DNA of 64,000 nucleotides. It comes from UBA10003 sp964365025 (lineage in GTDB: Bacteria > Patescibacteriota > Patescibacteriia > Magasanikbacterales > UBA10003). The position numbers and the translations under genes are program-made. Location of the stretch: the NCBI GenBank assembly GCA_964365025.1, contig CAYIOJ010000002.1:21419-85418 (forward strand), given 5' to 3'. Below, in pieces: positions 41,784 through 49,985 of the stretch. The notes under the pieces are model-generated. The model was not told the origin of the DNA and searched no databases. It saw only the letters and a list, made by a program, of their open reading frames with translations. Each line of letters begins with the position of its first letter. The stretch's first letter is position 1.

Positions 41784-43409
41784 TCATTTGCCTCGACGGC
41801 TTCGTCGGGGCAGTTTTTTTACCATGTAAGTTTTTTGTAGTTTGTAACCAAGTTTTTTATAATATCCGCGCACGCCAATGCCAGAGATAACTGCGATTGT
41901 ATCCGCGCCGTGTTCGCGGGCGATTTTTTCCGCTTCGGCAATCAAGCGTCGACCCAAACCGCGATGTTGGCTGGCTTTTTTTGACCTTTGGCCAAGCGGC
42001 ATAAGTTGGCCGTAAGTGTGCAGTTCGCGGATAAAAGCCGGATACAGGCCCCGGGCGTCCAGGCGCAGGCGGCAGAAAGCAAAAACCGCGCGCCGCGCCG
42101 TATCTTCAAAACTTAAAAAATATTCCGTGCCGCCGGACGCTTCATATTGATCAATAAATAATTTGATTTTGGCCGGATGACTAAGTTGTTGGTGCCCGAT
42201 TTCTCGGCAACGCAAACATTGGCAGGTGAGTCCGTCTTCAACCATTTTAGCTTGAATTATTTGACGCAAGTTGGTCGCTAGATTGCCCGCGATTATTTCC
42301 GTGGAAGGAATGTCGCGAATCAGACGCGAGATTCGGCAATAGCGCGGAATAATTTTTGATTTTACTTTCATCAGCATGGCAATCAGTTTTTTATCAGCGT
42401 AGGGTTTGAATTGGCCTTTTTTATACCAGCGGTACAGTTCGGAATTGATAACAACCGTGCAGGGATAAATTTTAATCATATCCGGCCGCAAATCAGGGTC
42501 GGCAAAAATTTTTTCAAACATTTTGTAATCCTTGGTCGGAGTGGAGCCTGGCAATTGCGGCATTAAATGAAAATCAATTTTAAATCCATAGCCGCGCAAT
42601 AACGCGGTTGCTTTTTTCGCGTCTTCAATAGTATGCCCGCGTTTTGTTAGGCGCAAAATTTTGTTATCAGTATGTTGTATTCCCATTTCCACGCGAGTGC
42701 AACCCAAGATACGCATTTGCCCGGCTGTTTTATGAGTGATTAAATCCGGCCGTGTTTCCAAAGTCAGGCCGATCAGACGATGAGCCGCGGTTTCATTTTT
42801 TTTCTGCGTCATTGCGAGGGAGCGCAGCGACCGAAGCAATTTCGTTGATTTTGGTACAACGAGATTGCTTCGCTTCGCTCGCAATGACGCGGTAAACTCA
42901 TTTGTCGCCCTAAAACACTCTTTGATAAACCAAACTTGATATTTCCAAGGATAAACGTTCCAGCTGCCGCCTTTTACAATAAGTTCAATCTTGTCGGTTA
43001 GGTGCCCATTGTTGTAAAGCATCTGTAAGCGGGAAATAACTTGATTATACGGATTAAATTTGTTAAAATAAGCGCGTTGGGCAGCCGGCTCGCTTTTAAG
43101 ATAACTTTTTGGCATGCCCGGCTCCAATGGGCAATAAATACACTGTCCCGGGCATGGCCAGGGCTTGGTCAAAACAGTGACGATGGCCACGCCTGAAAGT
43201 GTGCGCACCGCGCGTTTTTGCAAAATGGATTCCAACAGCGCCGAGGATTTTGTTTTTTTTCCAGCAACCAGACGCCTATATTCTTTTAAAACTTCGGCTG
43301 TGGATGGCGCGCTGCGGAAATTCAAACGCGACCAACTGTTTTTCAATTCGTCAAGTCGTGGGCGCGTCAGGCCTTTCTGTCGGATTAATTTTTTGATGAA
43401 AGTTTTCAT
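41784..43409 (-). CDS. elp3: Elp3-like radical SAM tRNA-uridine acetyltransferase homologue
   Basis: 541 residues from ATG at 43409. Radical SAM core: CPGQCIYCPLEPGMPKSYL with the C-x-x-x-C-x-x-C-like cluster motif of Elp3, then EPAAQRAYFNKFNPYNQV, GLTLETRPDLI, RVEMGIQHTDNKIL. C-terminal GNAT domain: HRGLGRRLIAEAEKIAREHGAD and ISGIGVRGYYKKLGY. In eukaryotes and archaea Elp3 makes cm5U at wobble U34. A dispersed repeat encodes residues about 173-201 in a loop before the NETAAHR segment. It is divergent from a Trm9-like gene with only 2 bases between start codons. Confidence 0.92.
   Translation of the reverse strand: MKTFIKKLIRQKGLTRPRLDELKNSWSRLNFRSAPSTAEVLKEYRRLVAGKKTKSSALLESILQKRAVRTLSGVAIVTVLTKPWPCPGQCIYCPLEPGMPKSYLKSEPAAQRAYFNKFNPYNQVISRLQMLYNNGHLTDKIELIVKGGSWNVYPWKYQVWFIKECFRATNEFTASLRAKRSNLVVPKSTKLLRSLRSLAMTQKKNETAAHRLIGLTLETRPDLITHKTAGQMRILGCTRVEMGIQHTDNKILRLTKRGHTIEDAKKATALLRGYGFKIDFHLMPQLPGSTPTKDYKMFEKIFADPDLRPDMIKIYPCTVVINSELYRWYKKGQFKPYADKKLIAMLMKVKSKIIPRYCRISRLIRDIPSTEIIAGNLATNLRQIIQAKMVEDGLTCQCLRCREIGHQQLSHPAKIKLFIDQYEASGGTEYFLSFEDTARRAVFAFCRLRLDARGLYPAFIRELHTYGQLMPLGQRSKKASQHRGLGRRLIAEAEKIAREHGADTIAVISGIGVRGYYKKLGYKLQKTYMVKKLPRRSRRGK
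41790..41820. terminator. Terminator between converging genes
   Basis: CCTCGAC ggcttc GTCGGGG followed by CAGTTTTTTT. The left part overlaps the end of elp3 on the minus strand. Confidence 0.75.
42806..42891. repeat. Large dispersed palindrome inside elp3
   Basis: GCGTCATTGCGAG (42806-42818) pairs with CTCGCAATGACGC (42879-42891), with an inner pair GAAGCAAT...ATTGCTTC. About 85 bases, read in frame without a stop. Confidence 0.9.
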
Positions 43410-43411
43410 GT

Positions 43412-44164
43412 ATGCATTTGAGCGAGGCAAAAAAGATAATAAAAAAAGTTGAAAATGATTACGACGCCGTGGCGCGCGACTGGGATACATCGCGATTTTC
43501 CGCCAGAGCAAGTCAGATTAAAATTGCCAATCAAATAAAAAATGGCGAGAGATTGCTGGATGTTGGCTGCGGCAATGGTGTATTTTATCCTGTTTTAGCT
43601 GATAAGTCAATCAATTATGTGGGAATGGACATTAGTAAAAAATTATTGGCGTTGGCCAGTCAAAAAGCGCGAAAAATTAAGAGCGGGTCCAAGGTAAAAT
43701 TTATTAAAGGCAGTATTACCAAATTGCCGTTTAGAAATAATCAATTTGATTGGGTGTGCGTTTTCGCGGTTTTGCATCATATTCCAAGTGAGGAATTACG
43801 ATTGCGCTCGGCGCAAGAAATTTGGCGCGTGTTGAAACCCAGTGGCAAAGTAATAGTGACTGTTTGGAATATGTTTTCCAATTGGGCTGAAAAAAAATTT
43901 AACATCAATGAACAATTGAAAAATATTCACGAAGGATTTGACCATGGCGACGTAATAATTCCGTGGAAGGGGACTGTTGGCAAAGTAATTCAAAGATACA
44001 TGCGCGCGTTTGCTAAAAATGAATTGAGCAAATTATTTAAAGACGCGGGATTTAAAAAGGTTTCGACATATTACGCCATCAAAGAAATAGGAGTAAAATC
44101 ACAGAATGCCAAAGAGGGGAAGAATTTGGTTTTGATGGCAAAAAAAGCAGGCGGAGGCAGATAA
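43412..44164 (+). CDS. Trm9/ABH8-like wobble-uridine methyltransferase
   Basis: 250 residues. Class I AdoMet fold: LLDVGCGNGVFYPVLAD (motif I), YVGMDISKKLL, KFIKGSITKLPFRNNQFDWV. The stretch VLHHIPSEELRLRSAQEIWRVLKPSGKVIVTVWN closely follows Trm9, and RYMRAFAKNELSKLFKDAGF corresponds to the R-Y-Y-H-x-F-x-K-x-E-L region. Trm9 methylates cm5U, the product of the Elp3 complex, to mcm5U. The divergent elp3 neighbour supports the assignment; experimental function in bacteria is inferred. Confidence 0.82.
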   Translation: MHLSEAKKIIKKVENDYDAVARDWDTSRFSARASQIKIANQIKNGERLLDVGCGNGVFYPVLADKSINYVGMDISKKLLALASQKARKIKSGSKVKFIKGSITKLPFRNNQFDWVCVFAVLHHIPSEELRLRSAQEIWRVLKPSGKVIVTVWNMFSNWAEKKFNINEQLKNIHEGFDHGDVIIPWKGTVGKVIQRYMRAFAKNELSKLFKDAGFKKVSTYYAIKEIGVKSQNAKEGKNLVLMAKKAGGGR

Positions 44165-44211
44165 TTTTTGAAGCGATGATATGTTTGAGCCAGATCGAGG
44201 CATCCTGCTAT

Positions 44212-44288
44212 AGGGGGCGCGCAAATATCTTTTTTTGCGCTGCGGACTCATCGCCGCGACTGCAAAAAAAGAAATTTGCGCGCCCCCT
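44212..44288. repeat. Arm-variable palindrome, copy A
   Basis: 15-base perfect arms AGGGGGCGCGCAAAT (44212-44226) and ATTTGCGCGCCCCCT (44274-44288). The core CTTTTTTTGC...GCGGAC...GCCGCGAC...GCAAAAAAAG is shared with copy B downstream of murC. Confidence 0.85.
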
Positions 44289-44298
44289 AATCAAGAAT

Positions 44299-45783
44299 AT
44301 GGATTTAGCGACGATTAAAAAAATTCACTGCGTAGGCATTGGCGGAATTGGCGTATCAGCTATTGCCAAGTTTTTTTTGTCGCTCGGCGCGACTGTGACT
44401 GGTTCCGATGTTTCATCCTCGGTTATTACGCAGGATTTGGAAAAACGCGGAGTGAAAATTTTTTATGGACACAAGGCCGAAAATGTTTCAAATGATGTTG
44501 ATTTAATAATTTATTCTCCTGCTGTGCCCAAAGACAATCCCGAGCGGCAAAAAGGCATCCAAGAATTATCTTATCCTGAATTTTTGGGAGAATTATCAAA
44601 ACAATATTTTACCATCGCCATTTCCGGCACGCACGGCAAAAGCACCACTACGGCTTTGATTGGCTTGATTTTGGAGGCGGCGGGTTTTGATCCATTGGTA
44701 ATTGTCGGGTCGCGCGTGCCCGGCTGGGAGTTGGGCAATATCCGCCTTCCCGCGTCATTGCGAGCGCCTGCCCCTGCCTACCGGCAGGCAGGTGCCGACA
44801 AGGCAGGCGAAGCCGAAGCAATCCCGAACAATAAAAAAATTTTTGTGGTAGAAGCCTGCGAACATCAGGCCAATATGCTCAATTTGTGTCCGCAGGCCGT
44901 GGTAATCACCAATATAGAGCCGGACCATTTGGATTTTTATGGCAATTTTGATAATGTTAAAAGCGCTTTTCAAAAGTTCGTTCGTTTGGTTCCTAAAAAT
45001 GGGCTGGTGATTTTTAATGGCGATAGAGAGGCGGAATTGGATTGGAATTATGCCAGGCCAAGCATGTGGAAATTAATTTGGCAGGTTTTATTCAGCCGCC
45101 GCGTCAAATGGCGCAGTTTTGGTTTTAAGACGCCCAATGATTATCAGGCTCTGGATAGAGAAGTAAAAAATGGCAATCAGTTTTTTAATGTTCAAAGTGG
45201 GTTGTCCAAATTTCATGTAAAATTAAGTATCCCCGGTAAGTTTAACGCGTATAATGCTTTGGCAGCCATGGCTGTGGTGCTGGAACTTGGCGCACCAGTG
45301 GAAGTTTGTCAGAAAGTTTTAGCGAATTTCAAAGGTATTTGGCGCCGGTTTGAAATTTTAAAAGAAAAGCCATTGATTATTTCCGATTATGGCCACCACC
45401 CGACAGCTATTGCCGAAACTGTGAAGGCCGCGCGCGAATTTTATCCCGGTCGGCGCGTGGTTTTGGTGTATCAGCCGCATCAGCATCATAGAACAAAAAT
45501 GTTATTCAATGATTTTGTTTCGGCTTTGGCTTTACCAGATGTATTAATTTTATCAGATATATATGATGTGGCAGGCAGAGAAGAGGTAACAGATCAAGAT
45601 GTAAGTTCTGAAAAGATTTTGGAGGCGATAAAAGTGTCGGGTGGAGCGGGCGAGTATTTTTACAGTGGCGATTTGGCCACCACCGAACGATTAGCGCGAG
45701 AGATTATAAAAGAAAGCGATGTTATATTGGTGATGGGAGCTGGGGATGTAGATATCATTGCCAGGCATCTATCTATATTTTGA
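44299..45783 (+). CDS. murC: UDP-N-acetylmuramate-L-alanine ligase
   Basis: 494 residues from ATG at 44299. First cytosolic amino-acid addition in peptidoglycan synthesis. N-terminal Rossmann motif HCVGIGGIGVSAIA, ATP loop AISGTHGKSTTTALI (about residues 108-122), VVEACEHQAN, NIEPDHLDFYG, and SDYGHHPTAIAETVKA. A dispersed repeat encodes about 26 extra residues (roughly 151-176) between the PGWELGNIRL segment and NKKIFVVEA. Arm-variable palindromes sit on both sides of the gene. Confidence 0.95.
   Translation: MDLATIKKIHCVGIGGIGVSAIAKFFLSLGATVTGSDVSSSVITQDLEKRGVKIFYGHKAENVSNDVDLIIYSPAVPKDNPERQKGIQELSYPEFLGELSKQYFTIAISGTHGKSTTTALIGLILEAAGFDPLVIVGSRVPGWELGNIRLPASLRAPAPAYRQAGADKAGEAEAIPNNKKIFVVEACEHQANMLNLCPQAVVITNIEPDHLDFYGNFDNVKSAFQKFVRLVPKNGLVIFNGDREAELDWNYARPSMWKLIWQVLFSRRVKWRSFGFKTPNDYQALDREVKNGNQFFNVQSGLSKFHVKLSIPGKFNAYNALAAMAVVLELGAPVEVCQKVLANFKGIWRRFEILKEKPLIISDYGHHPTAIAETVKAAREFYPGRRVVLVYQPHQHHRTKMLFNDFVSALALPDVLILSDIYDVAGREEVTDQDVSSEKILEAIKVSGGAGEYFYSGDLATTERLAREIIKESDVILVMGAGDVDIIARHLSIF
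44750..44828. repeat. Dispersed palindrome inside murC
   Basis: CGCGTCATTGCGAGCGCCTG, then CCTGCCTACCGGCAGGCAGG, ending CGAAGCCGAAGCAATCCCG. Read in frame without a stop in the central domain of MurC. Confidence 0.9.
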
Positions 45784-45794
45784 ATTACGAATAA

Positions 45795-45862
45795 GGGATG
45801 TGCCTATTCTTTTTTGCAGTCGCGGCGAAGTCCGCAGCAAAAAAAAGATATAGGCACATCCC
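45795..45862. repeat. Arm-variable palindrome, copy B
   Basis: 13-base perfect arms GGGATGTGCCTAT (45795-45807) and ATAGGCACATCCC (45850-45862), wholly different from copy A, around an inverted copy of the same core (TTTTTTGCAGTCGCGGC...GTCCGCAGCAAAAAA). Between murC and murB. Confidence 0.85.
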
Positions 45863-45883
45863 GAATAATGAATTTTATTTATC

Positions 45884-46801
45884 ATGCTAATACAAGAAAA
45901 CATTTCACTTGCTCCATTGACGACTTTTAAAATCGGCGGGCCGGCCAGATTTTTTGTTGAAGTTGGCACAGCTGAAGAAATTGTTCAAGCAAAAAAATTC
46001 GCGCGAGAAAAAAATCTTCCGGTTTTAATTTTTGGCGGAGGGAGTAATGTTTTAATCAATGATAATGGATTTCCCGGATTGGTCATCCGTCTTATCAAAG
46101 GCGGGTGGACTATAAACGGCAATCAAATTGAGGTGGGCACAAGCGTATATATGGCAGCTTTAGCTTTTATGGCCTCGCGAAATGGTTTGCGCGGACTGGA
46201 ATGGGCCGGCGGCTTGCCCGGCACCGTGGGCGGAGCGATTCGCGGCGATGCCGGCGCGTTTCGTTTTGAAATCAGCCAAAATGTGAAATCAGTGGAAGTC
46301 TTGCGCGGCGACCAAATAATTCAACTCAAGCCGGAAGAATGCGGTTTTGGTTATCGCACCAGCTACTTTAAAAATAAATTAAAAGATGATATAATTTTAT
46401 CAGCGCGGTTGGAGCTGACAGCGGGCGACGCTAAAGAAAGCGAGAAACAATTGCAGGATTTTTTACAGCATCGCCAGGCGCATCAGCCGCCTCATCCAAG
46501 CGCCGGTTGCATTTTTAAAAATTTTTCTTTTACTGATGACGCGGATATTGCGGAAATAAAAAATATTGTACCGGTGGAGTTTTTAAAATATAAAAAAATT
46601 CCCGCGGCTTGGATCGTTGAGCGGGCAGGTATGAAGGGTGTGCTGGTTGGACAAGCGCAGGTGTCGTTGACGCACGCCAACTTCATTGTCAATCTGGGTG
46701 GAGCCAAAGCAGTAGATGTCTTGACACTTATTAGACAAATTAAAGAGAAAGTGTATAATAAATTCCATATTAAATTGGAAGAAGAAGCGCAAATAATATG
46801 A
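45884..46801 (+). CDS. murB: UDP-N-acetylenolpyruvoylglucosamine reductase
   Basis: 305 residues. FAD enzyme making UDP-MurNAc. FAD-binding stretches PLTTFKIGGPARFFVEV, LIFGGGSNVLIND and ARNGLRGLEWAGGLPGTVGGAIRG-like region are present, then the catalytic Ser region of AGCIFKNF. Type II MurB (without the extra loop of E. coli). Last codons overlap the hpf start (ATGA). Confidence 0.96.
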   Translation: MLIQENISLAPLTTFKIGGPARFFVEVGTAEEIVQAKKFAREKNLPVLIFGGGSNVLINDNGFPGLVIRLIKGGWTINGNQIEVGTSVYMAALAFMASRNGLRGLEWAGGLPGTVGGAIRGDAGAFRFEISQNVKSVEVLRGDQIIQLKPEECGFGYRTSYFKNKLKDDIILSARLELTAGDAKESEKQLQDFLQHRQAHQPPHPSAGCIFKNFSFTDDADIAEIKNIVPVEFLKYKKIPAAWIVERAGMKGVLVGQAQVSLTHANFIVNLGGAKAVDVLTLIRQIKEKVYNKFHIKLEEEAQII

Positions 46802-47151
46802 AGATAATTATCAAAGCCACTGATTTAACGCTCACTCCGGCCATTCATGATTATATTGAAGAGAAAATCGGCGGGCTGGCCAAATATTTGCCCACCCCGG
46901 ATTCAACAGCTGTGGAGGCGCGGGTGGAGGTGGGACGCACGACTAAGCATCACCAGAAAGGTGACATATTCCGCGCCGAACTTAATTTAAAAATTCCCGG
47001 CGGACTTCTGCGCGCCGAACGGGAAACCGGCGATCTGTATGCGTCAATTGATTCTGTCCACGATGAAATGAAACGCCAGATAATTTCTTTTAAAGAAAAA
47101 AGAATTTCTAAAAAAGTCCGCGCCGCCAGGCGGGCGAAAATTGTCGCGTAG
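46798..47151 (+). CDS. hpf: Ribosome hibernation-promoting factor, short form
   Basis: 117 residues. The beta-alpha-beta-beta-beta-alpha HPF fold: KIIIKATDLTLTPAIHDYIEEKIGGLAKYL, VEVGRTTKHHQKGDIFRAELNLKIPGG, and EKRISKKVRAARRAK basic tail. It binds idle 30S subunits. Overlaps murB by four bases. Confidence 0.93.
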   Translation: MKIIIKATDLTLTPAIHDYIEEKIGGLAKYLPTPDSTAVEARVEVGRTTKHHQKGDIFRAELNLKIPGGLLRAERETGDLYASIDSVHDEMKRQIISFKEKRISKKVRAARRAKIVA

Positions 47152-47177
47152 CGTCATCCCCGCGAAAGCGGGGATCT
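47151..47177. repeat. Dispersed repeat unit
   Basis: GCGTCATCCCCGCGAAAGCG followed by GGGATCT, a small ATCCCCGC-GCGGGGAT palindrome of the dispersed family, between hpf and the decarboxylase. Confidence 0.75.
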
Positions 47178-47189
47178 AAACCTTATTTT

Positions 47190-47732
47190 ATGGTACCAAG
47201 CAAAATTTTTTTCACGAAAGGCGTGGGGAGGCACAAAGATTATCTGCAGTCATTTGAGCTGGCGCTTCGCGACGCCGGCATTCAGCCGTATAATTTGGTG
47301 AATGTCTCCAGTATTTTTCCTCCGGGATGCAAACGAATCAGCAAAGAGGAAGGCGCGAAAATTTTAAAGCACGGCGAGGTGGTTTTCTGCGTCATGGCGC
47401 GCAATGCCACGAACGAGCCGAATCGCCTGATTGCCGCTTCAATCGGCTTAGCCTTGCCGGCTGATGAAAGTCAGTATGGTTATCTTTCAGAGCATCACCC
47501 TAACGGCGAAACAGATGAAAAAGCCGGTGAATACGCCGAGGATTTAGCCGCCTCAATGTTGGCCAACACTTTGGGTATAGAATTTGACGCCAATCAATCC
47601 TGGGACGAACGCGAGCATGTGTATAAAATGAGCGGTAAAATCGTTAAGACCACCAATATCACCCAATCGTCCGAAGGCCACAAAGACGGGCTCTGGACTT
47701 CAGTGGTGGCGGTGGCGGTGCTTGTGCCATAA
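47190..47732 (+). CDS. pdaD: Pyruvoyl-dependent arginine decarboxylase
   Basis: 180 residues. Converts arginine to agmatine. The self-cleavage site is in NLVNVSSIFPPGCK: the chain would break between Ser40 and Ser41, turning Ser41 into the pyruvoyl cofactor. The family segments FFTKGVGRHKDYLQSFELALRDAGI and SEHHPNGETDEKAGEYAEDLAA are also present. First enzyme of a polyamine set with the agmatinase at 48959 and homospermidine synthase at 54877. Confidence 0.93.
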   Translation: MVPSKIFFTKGVGRHKDYLQSFELALRDAGIQPYNLVNVSSIFPPGCKRISKEEGAKILKHGEVVFCVMARNATNEPNRLIAASIGLALPADESQYGYLSEHHPNGETDEKAGEYAEDLAASMLANTLGIEFDANQSWDEREHVYKMSGKIVKTTNITQSSEGHKDGLWTSVVAVAVLVP

Positions 47733-47734
47733 TA

Positions 47735-47766
47735 ATGTCATTCTGAGCCCGTAGGGCGAAGAATTT
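47735..47766. repeat. Dispersed repeat unit
   Basis: ATGTCATTCTGAGCCCGTAG then GGCGAAGAATTT, a CATTCTGAG...GAAGAAT half-palindrome between pdaD and metK. Confidence 0.7.
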
Positions 47767-47790
47767 TAATTTAATTTTAAAAAATAAAAT

Positions 47791-48957
47791 ATGCCAGAAA
47801 TGTCCAAGGGGGCCATGTTATTCACTTCCGAATCCGTGACCGAAGGTCATCCGGATAAAATTTGCGATCAGGTGTCTGACGCTATTTTAGATAGTTTAAT
47901 TGCTCAAGATCCGGGGTCGCATGTGGCAGTGGAGGCCTTTACCACCACCGGACTTATGATTGTCGGCGGTGAAGTAACCACGCGCGGGTTTGTGGATGTG
48001 CAAAAAGTGACGCGCGGTGTTTTAAGAAATATCGGTTATGTTAATCCGGAATACGGTATTGATTGCGACGACGCCGGAGTTTTGGTTTCCATTCATGAAC
48101 AATCGCCGGACATTGCCCAGGGCGTCAATCGCGCCACCACCGAAGAACAGGGGGCAGGGGATCAGGGTTTGATGTTTGGTTATGCCTGTACTGAAACGCC
48201 GGAGTTGATGCCGTTGCCCATTATGCTAGCCCATCATTTGGCTAAAAAATTGTCCGTTGTGCGCAAAAAAGGTGTTTTGCCGTATTTGCGTCCGGATGGC
48301 AAGTCGCAGGTGGCGGTGGAATATCGCGACGGTAAGCCGGTGCGTTTGCACAATGTGGTAATTGCCGCCCAGCATAATCCCGAGATCTCCACCGAGCAAT
48401 TGCGCGCCGATATTATTGAACAAGTAATAAAGCCGGTGTGCGGCCAATATCTGGACGCGCAGACTGAATATCATATTAATATGACCGGCCGTTTTGTGGT
48501 CGGCGGGCCGCAGGGGGATACCGGCCTCACCGGCAGAAAGATTATTGTTGACACTTACGGCGGCATGGGTCGGCATGGCGGAGGCTGTTTTTCCGGCAAA
48601 GATCCGTCCAAAGTTGATCGTTCCGGCGCCTACATGGCGCGTTATGTGGCTAAAAATATAGTGGCGGCCGGCTTAGCCGAGCGTTTGGAGGTACAAATTT
48701 CCTATGTTATTGGCCGCGCTTTGCCCACGAGTGTGTCAGTCAATGCCTTTGGCACAGGCAAATTGTCTGATGACAAATTAGTGGAAATTGTTAATAAGCA
48801 TTTTGATTTGCGGCCGGCTAAAATCATTGAGCACCTGCAATTATTGCGACCGATTTACCAGAAAACAGCGGCTTACGGTCATTTTGGCAGAAACGAAGAA
48901 GAATTTAGCTGGGAAAAAACAGACAAAGTTGAAGAATTGAAACAATATCTCGTCTAG
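47791..48957 (+). CDS. metK: S-adenosylmethionine synthetase
   Basis: 388 residues. Makes AdoMet from methionine and ATP. Motifs SESVTEGHPDKICDQVSDAILD, GAGDQGLMFGYACTETPELMP and GGCFSGKDPSKVDRSGAYMARY are all standard. AdoMet here can serve the Elp3/Trm9 and other methylations; no AdoMet decarboxylase for spermidine is visible. One base separates its stop from the agmatinase start. No SAM riboswitch is seen upstream. Confidence 0.97.
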   Translation: MPEMSKGAMLFTSESVTEGHPDKICDQVSDAILDSLIAQDPGSHVAVEAFTTTGLMIVGGEVTTRGFVDVQKVTRGVLRNIGYVNPEYGIDCDDAGVLVSIHEQSPDIAQGVNRATTEEQGAGDQGLMFGYACTETPELMPLPIMLAHHLAKKLSVVRKKGVLPYLRPDGKSQVAVEYRDGKPVRLHNVVIAAQHNPEISTEQLRADIIEQVIKPVCGQYLDAQTEYHINMTGRFVVGGPQGDTGLTGRKIIVDTYGGMGRHGGGCFSGKDPSKVDRSGAYMARYVAKNIVAAGLAERLEVQISYVIGRALPTSVSVNAFGTGKLSDDKLVEIVNKHFDLRPAKIIEHLQLLRPIYQKTAAYGHFGRNEEEFSWEKTDKVEELKQYLV

Positions 48958-48958
48958 T

Positions 48959-49828
48959 ATGGCTTATCAAAGGAGAGTGACTCCGAATAATTTCGGCGGC
49001 TTGTCTGATCAAAGTTTTGACGCGGCTAAGGCCGTAATTTTGCCCGTTCCTTATGAAGGCACGGTTTCTTACGGTTTGGGAGCGTCCAAAGGCCCGCAGG
49101 CGATTATTCAATCATCGCGTTTCATGGAATGGTATGATATTGAATTAGATGCGGAGATATATAGGAAGCCCGGAATTTTTACTTTGGAGCCGATGGCAGT
49201 TGGCGCTTTGGATCCGGAAGACATGACCGTAGAAGTTGAAAAAGAATACGCCAGATTAGTGGCGGCCGATAAATTCACGGTGATGCTCGGGGGAGAGCAT
49301 TCCATTTCTTACACCGCGGATCGACCATTGCGAGAAAGATATTCCGATCTGTCAATTTTGCAATGGGATGCGCATGCTGATTTGCGCGATTCTTTTGAAG
49401 GCACGAAATTCAGTCATGGCTGCGCAATGAGACGATTTTATGATAATGCAAAAAGAATTGTGCAAGTTGGCGTTCGCAGTTATTCAGCTGAAGAAGCCGA
49501 ATACATTAAGAAAAATGATTTGCGCGGAAATATTTTCACGCCGATGGAATTTAATGTGGAAAAAATAATTGACCGGCTTTCGTCAAATGTTTATGTTACT
49601 GTTGATTTGGATGGTTTTGATCCGTCAGTGCTGCCGGCCACCGGCACTCCGGAACCCGGCGGTCTTTATTGGCCTGATTTTTTGAAATTGATGCGCGCGG
49701 TTTTTGCCAAAAAGAATGTGGTGGGTTGCGATGTGGTGGAGTTGGCGCCGATTGCCGGACAACCGTCATCTGATTTTCTTGCCGCGCTCGCGGTTTACAA
49801 AATGATTGGATATAAATTTTGTCAATAA
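48959..49828 (+). CDS. speB: Agmatinase (ureohydrolase family)
   Basis: 289 residues. Ureohydrolases use a binuclear Mn site: GGEHSISY, WDAHADLRDSFEGTKFSHG, and VDLDGFDPSVLPATGTPEPGG give the metal-binding His and Asp residues. Agmatinase is preferred over arginase because the neighbour makes agmatine and the sequence lacks arginase-specific loops. It yields putrescine and urea. A terminator follows at 49844. Confidence 0.9.
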   Translation: MAYQRRVTPNNFGGLSDQSFDAAKAVILPVPYEGTVSYGLGASKGPQAIIQSSRFMEWYDIELDAEIYRKPGIFTLEPMAVGALDPEDMTVEVEKEYARLVAADKFTVMLGGEHSISYTADRPLRERYSDLSILQWDAHADLRDSFEGTKFSHGCAMRRFYDNAKRIVQVGVRSYSAEEAEYIKKNDLRGNIFTPMEFNVEKIIDRLSSNVYVTVDLDGFDPSVLPATGTPEPGGLYWPDFLKLMRAVFAKKNVVGCDVVELAPIAGQPSSDFLAALAVYKMIGYKFCQ

Positions 49829-49843
49829 TTTTTTTAAATTAAA

Positions 49844-49873
49844 AAAAGAGAACGCTTAATGGTGTTCTCTTTT
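49844..49873 (+). terminator. Terminator after speB
   Basis: AAAAGAGAAC gcttaatg GTGTTCTCTTTT hairpin followed by a T-rich stretch. Confidence 0.8.
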
Positions 49874-49936
49874 ATTTTTTTTTGTTGCCTGTGGATAACT
49901 TTTTTAAAATTTATATCCAATTTTTTATTTTTGTTG

Positions 49937-49942
49937 TATAAT
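49937..49942 (+). promoter_or_regulatory. Probable -10 box of the ATP-grasp gene
   Basis: TATAAT at 49937-49942 in an A/T-rich stretch, 44 bases before ATG at 49986. The -35 region is weak. Confidence 0.4.
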
Positions 49943-49985
49943 ATAAATGAAATGAAAATAATTTTTTAAAATTTTTTTTCAAAAA

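Noticed and set aside
44176..44298. N-terminal extension of MurC
   Set aside because: These codons come from the arm-variable palindrome; the family start is MDLATIKKIHCVGIGG at 44299.
47733..47790. SAM riboswitch upstream of metK
   Set aside because: The region is only 58 bases and consists of a repeat unit and A/T tract.
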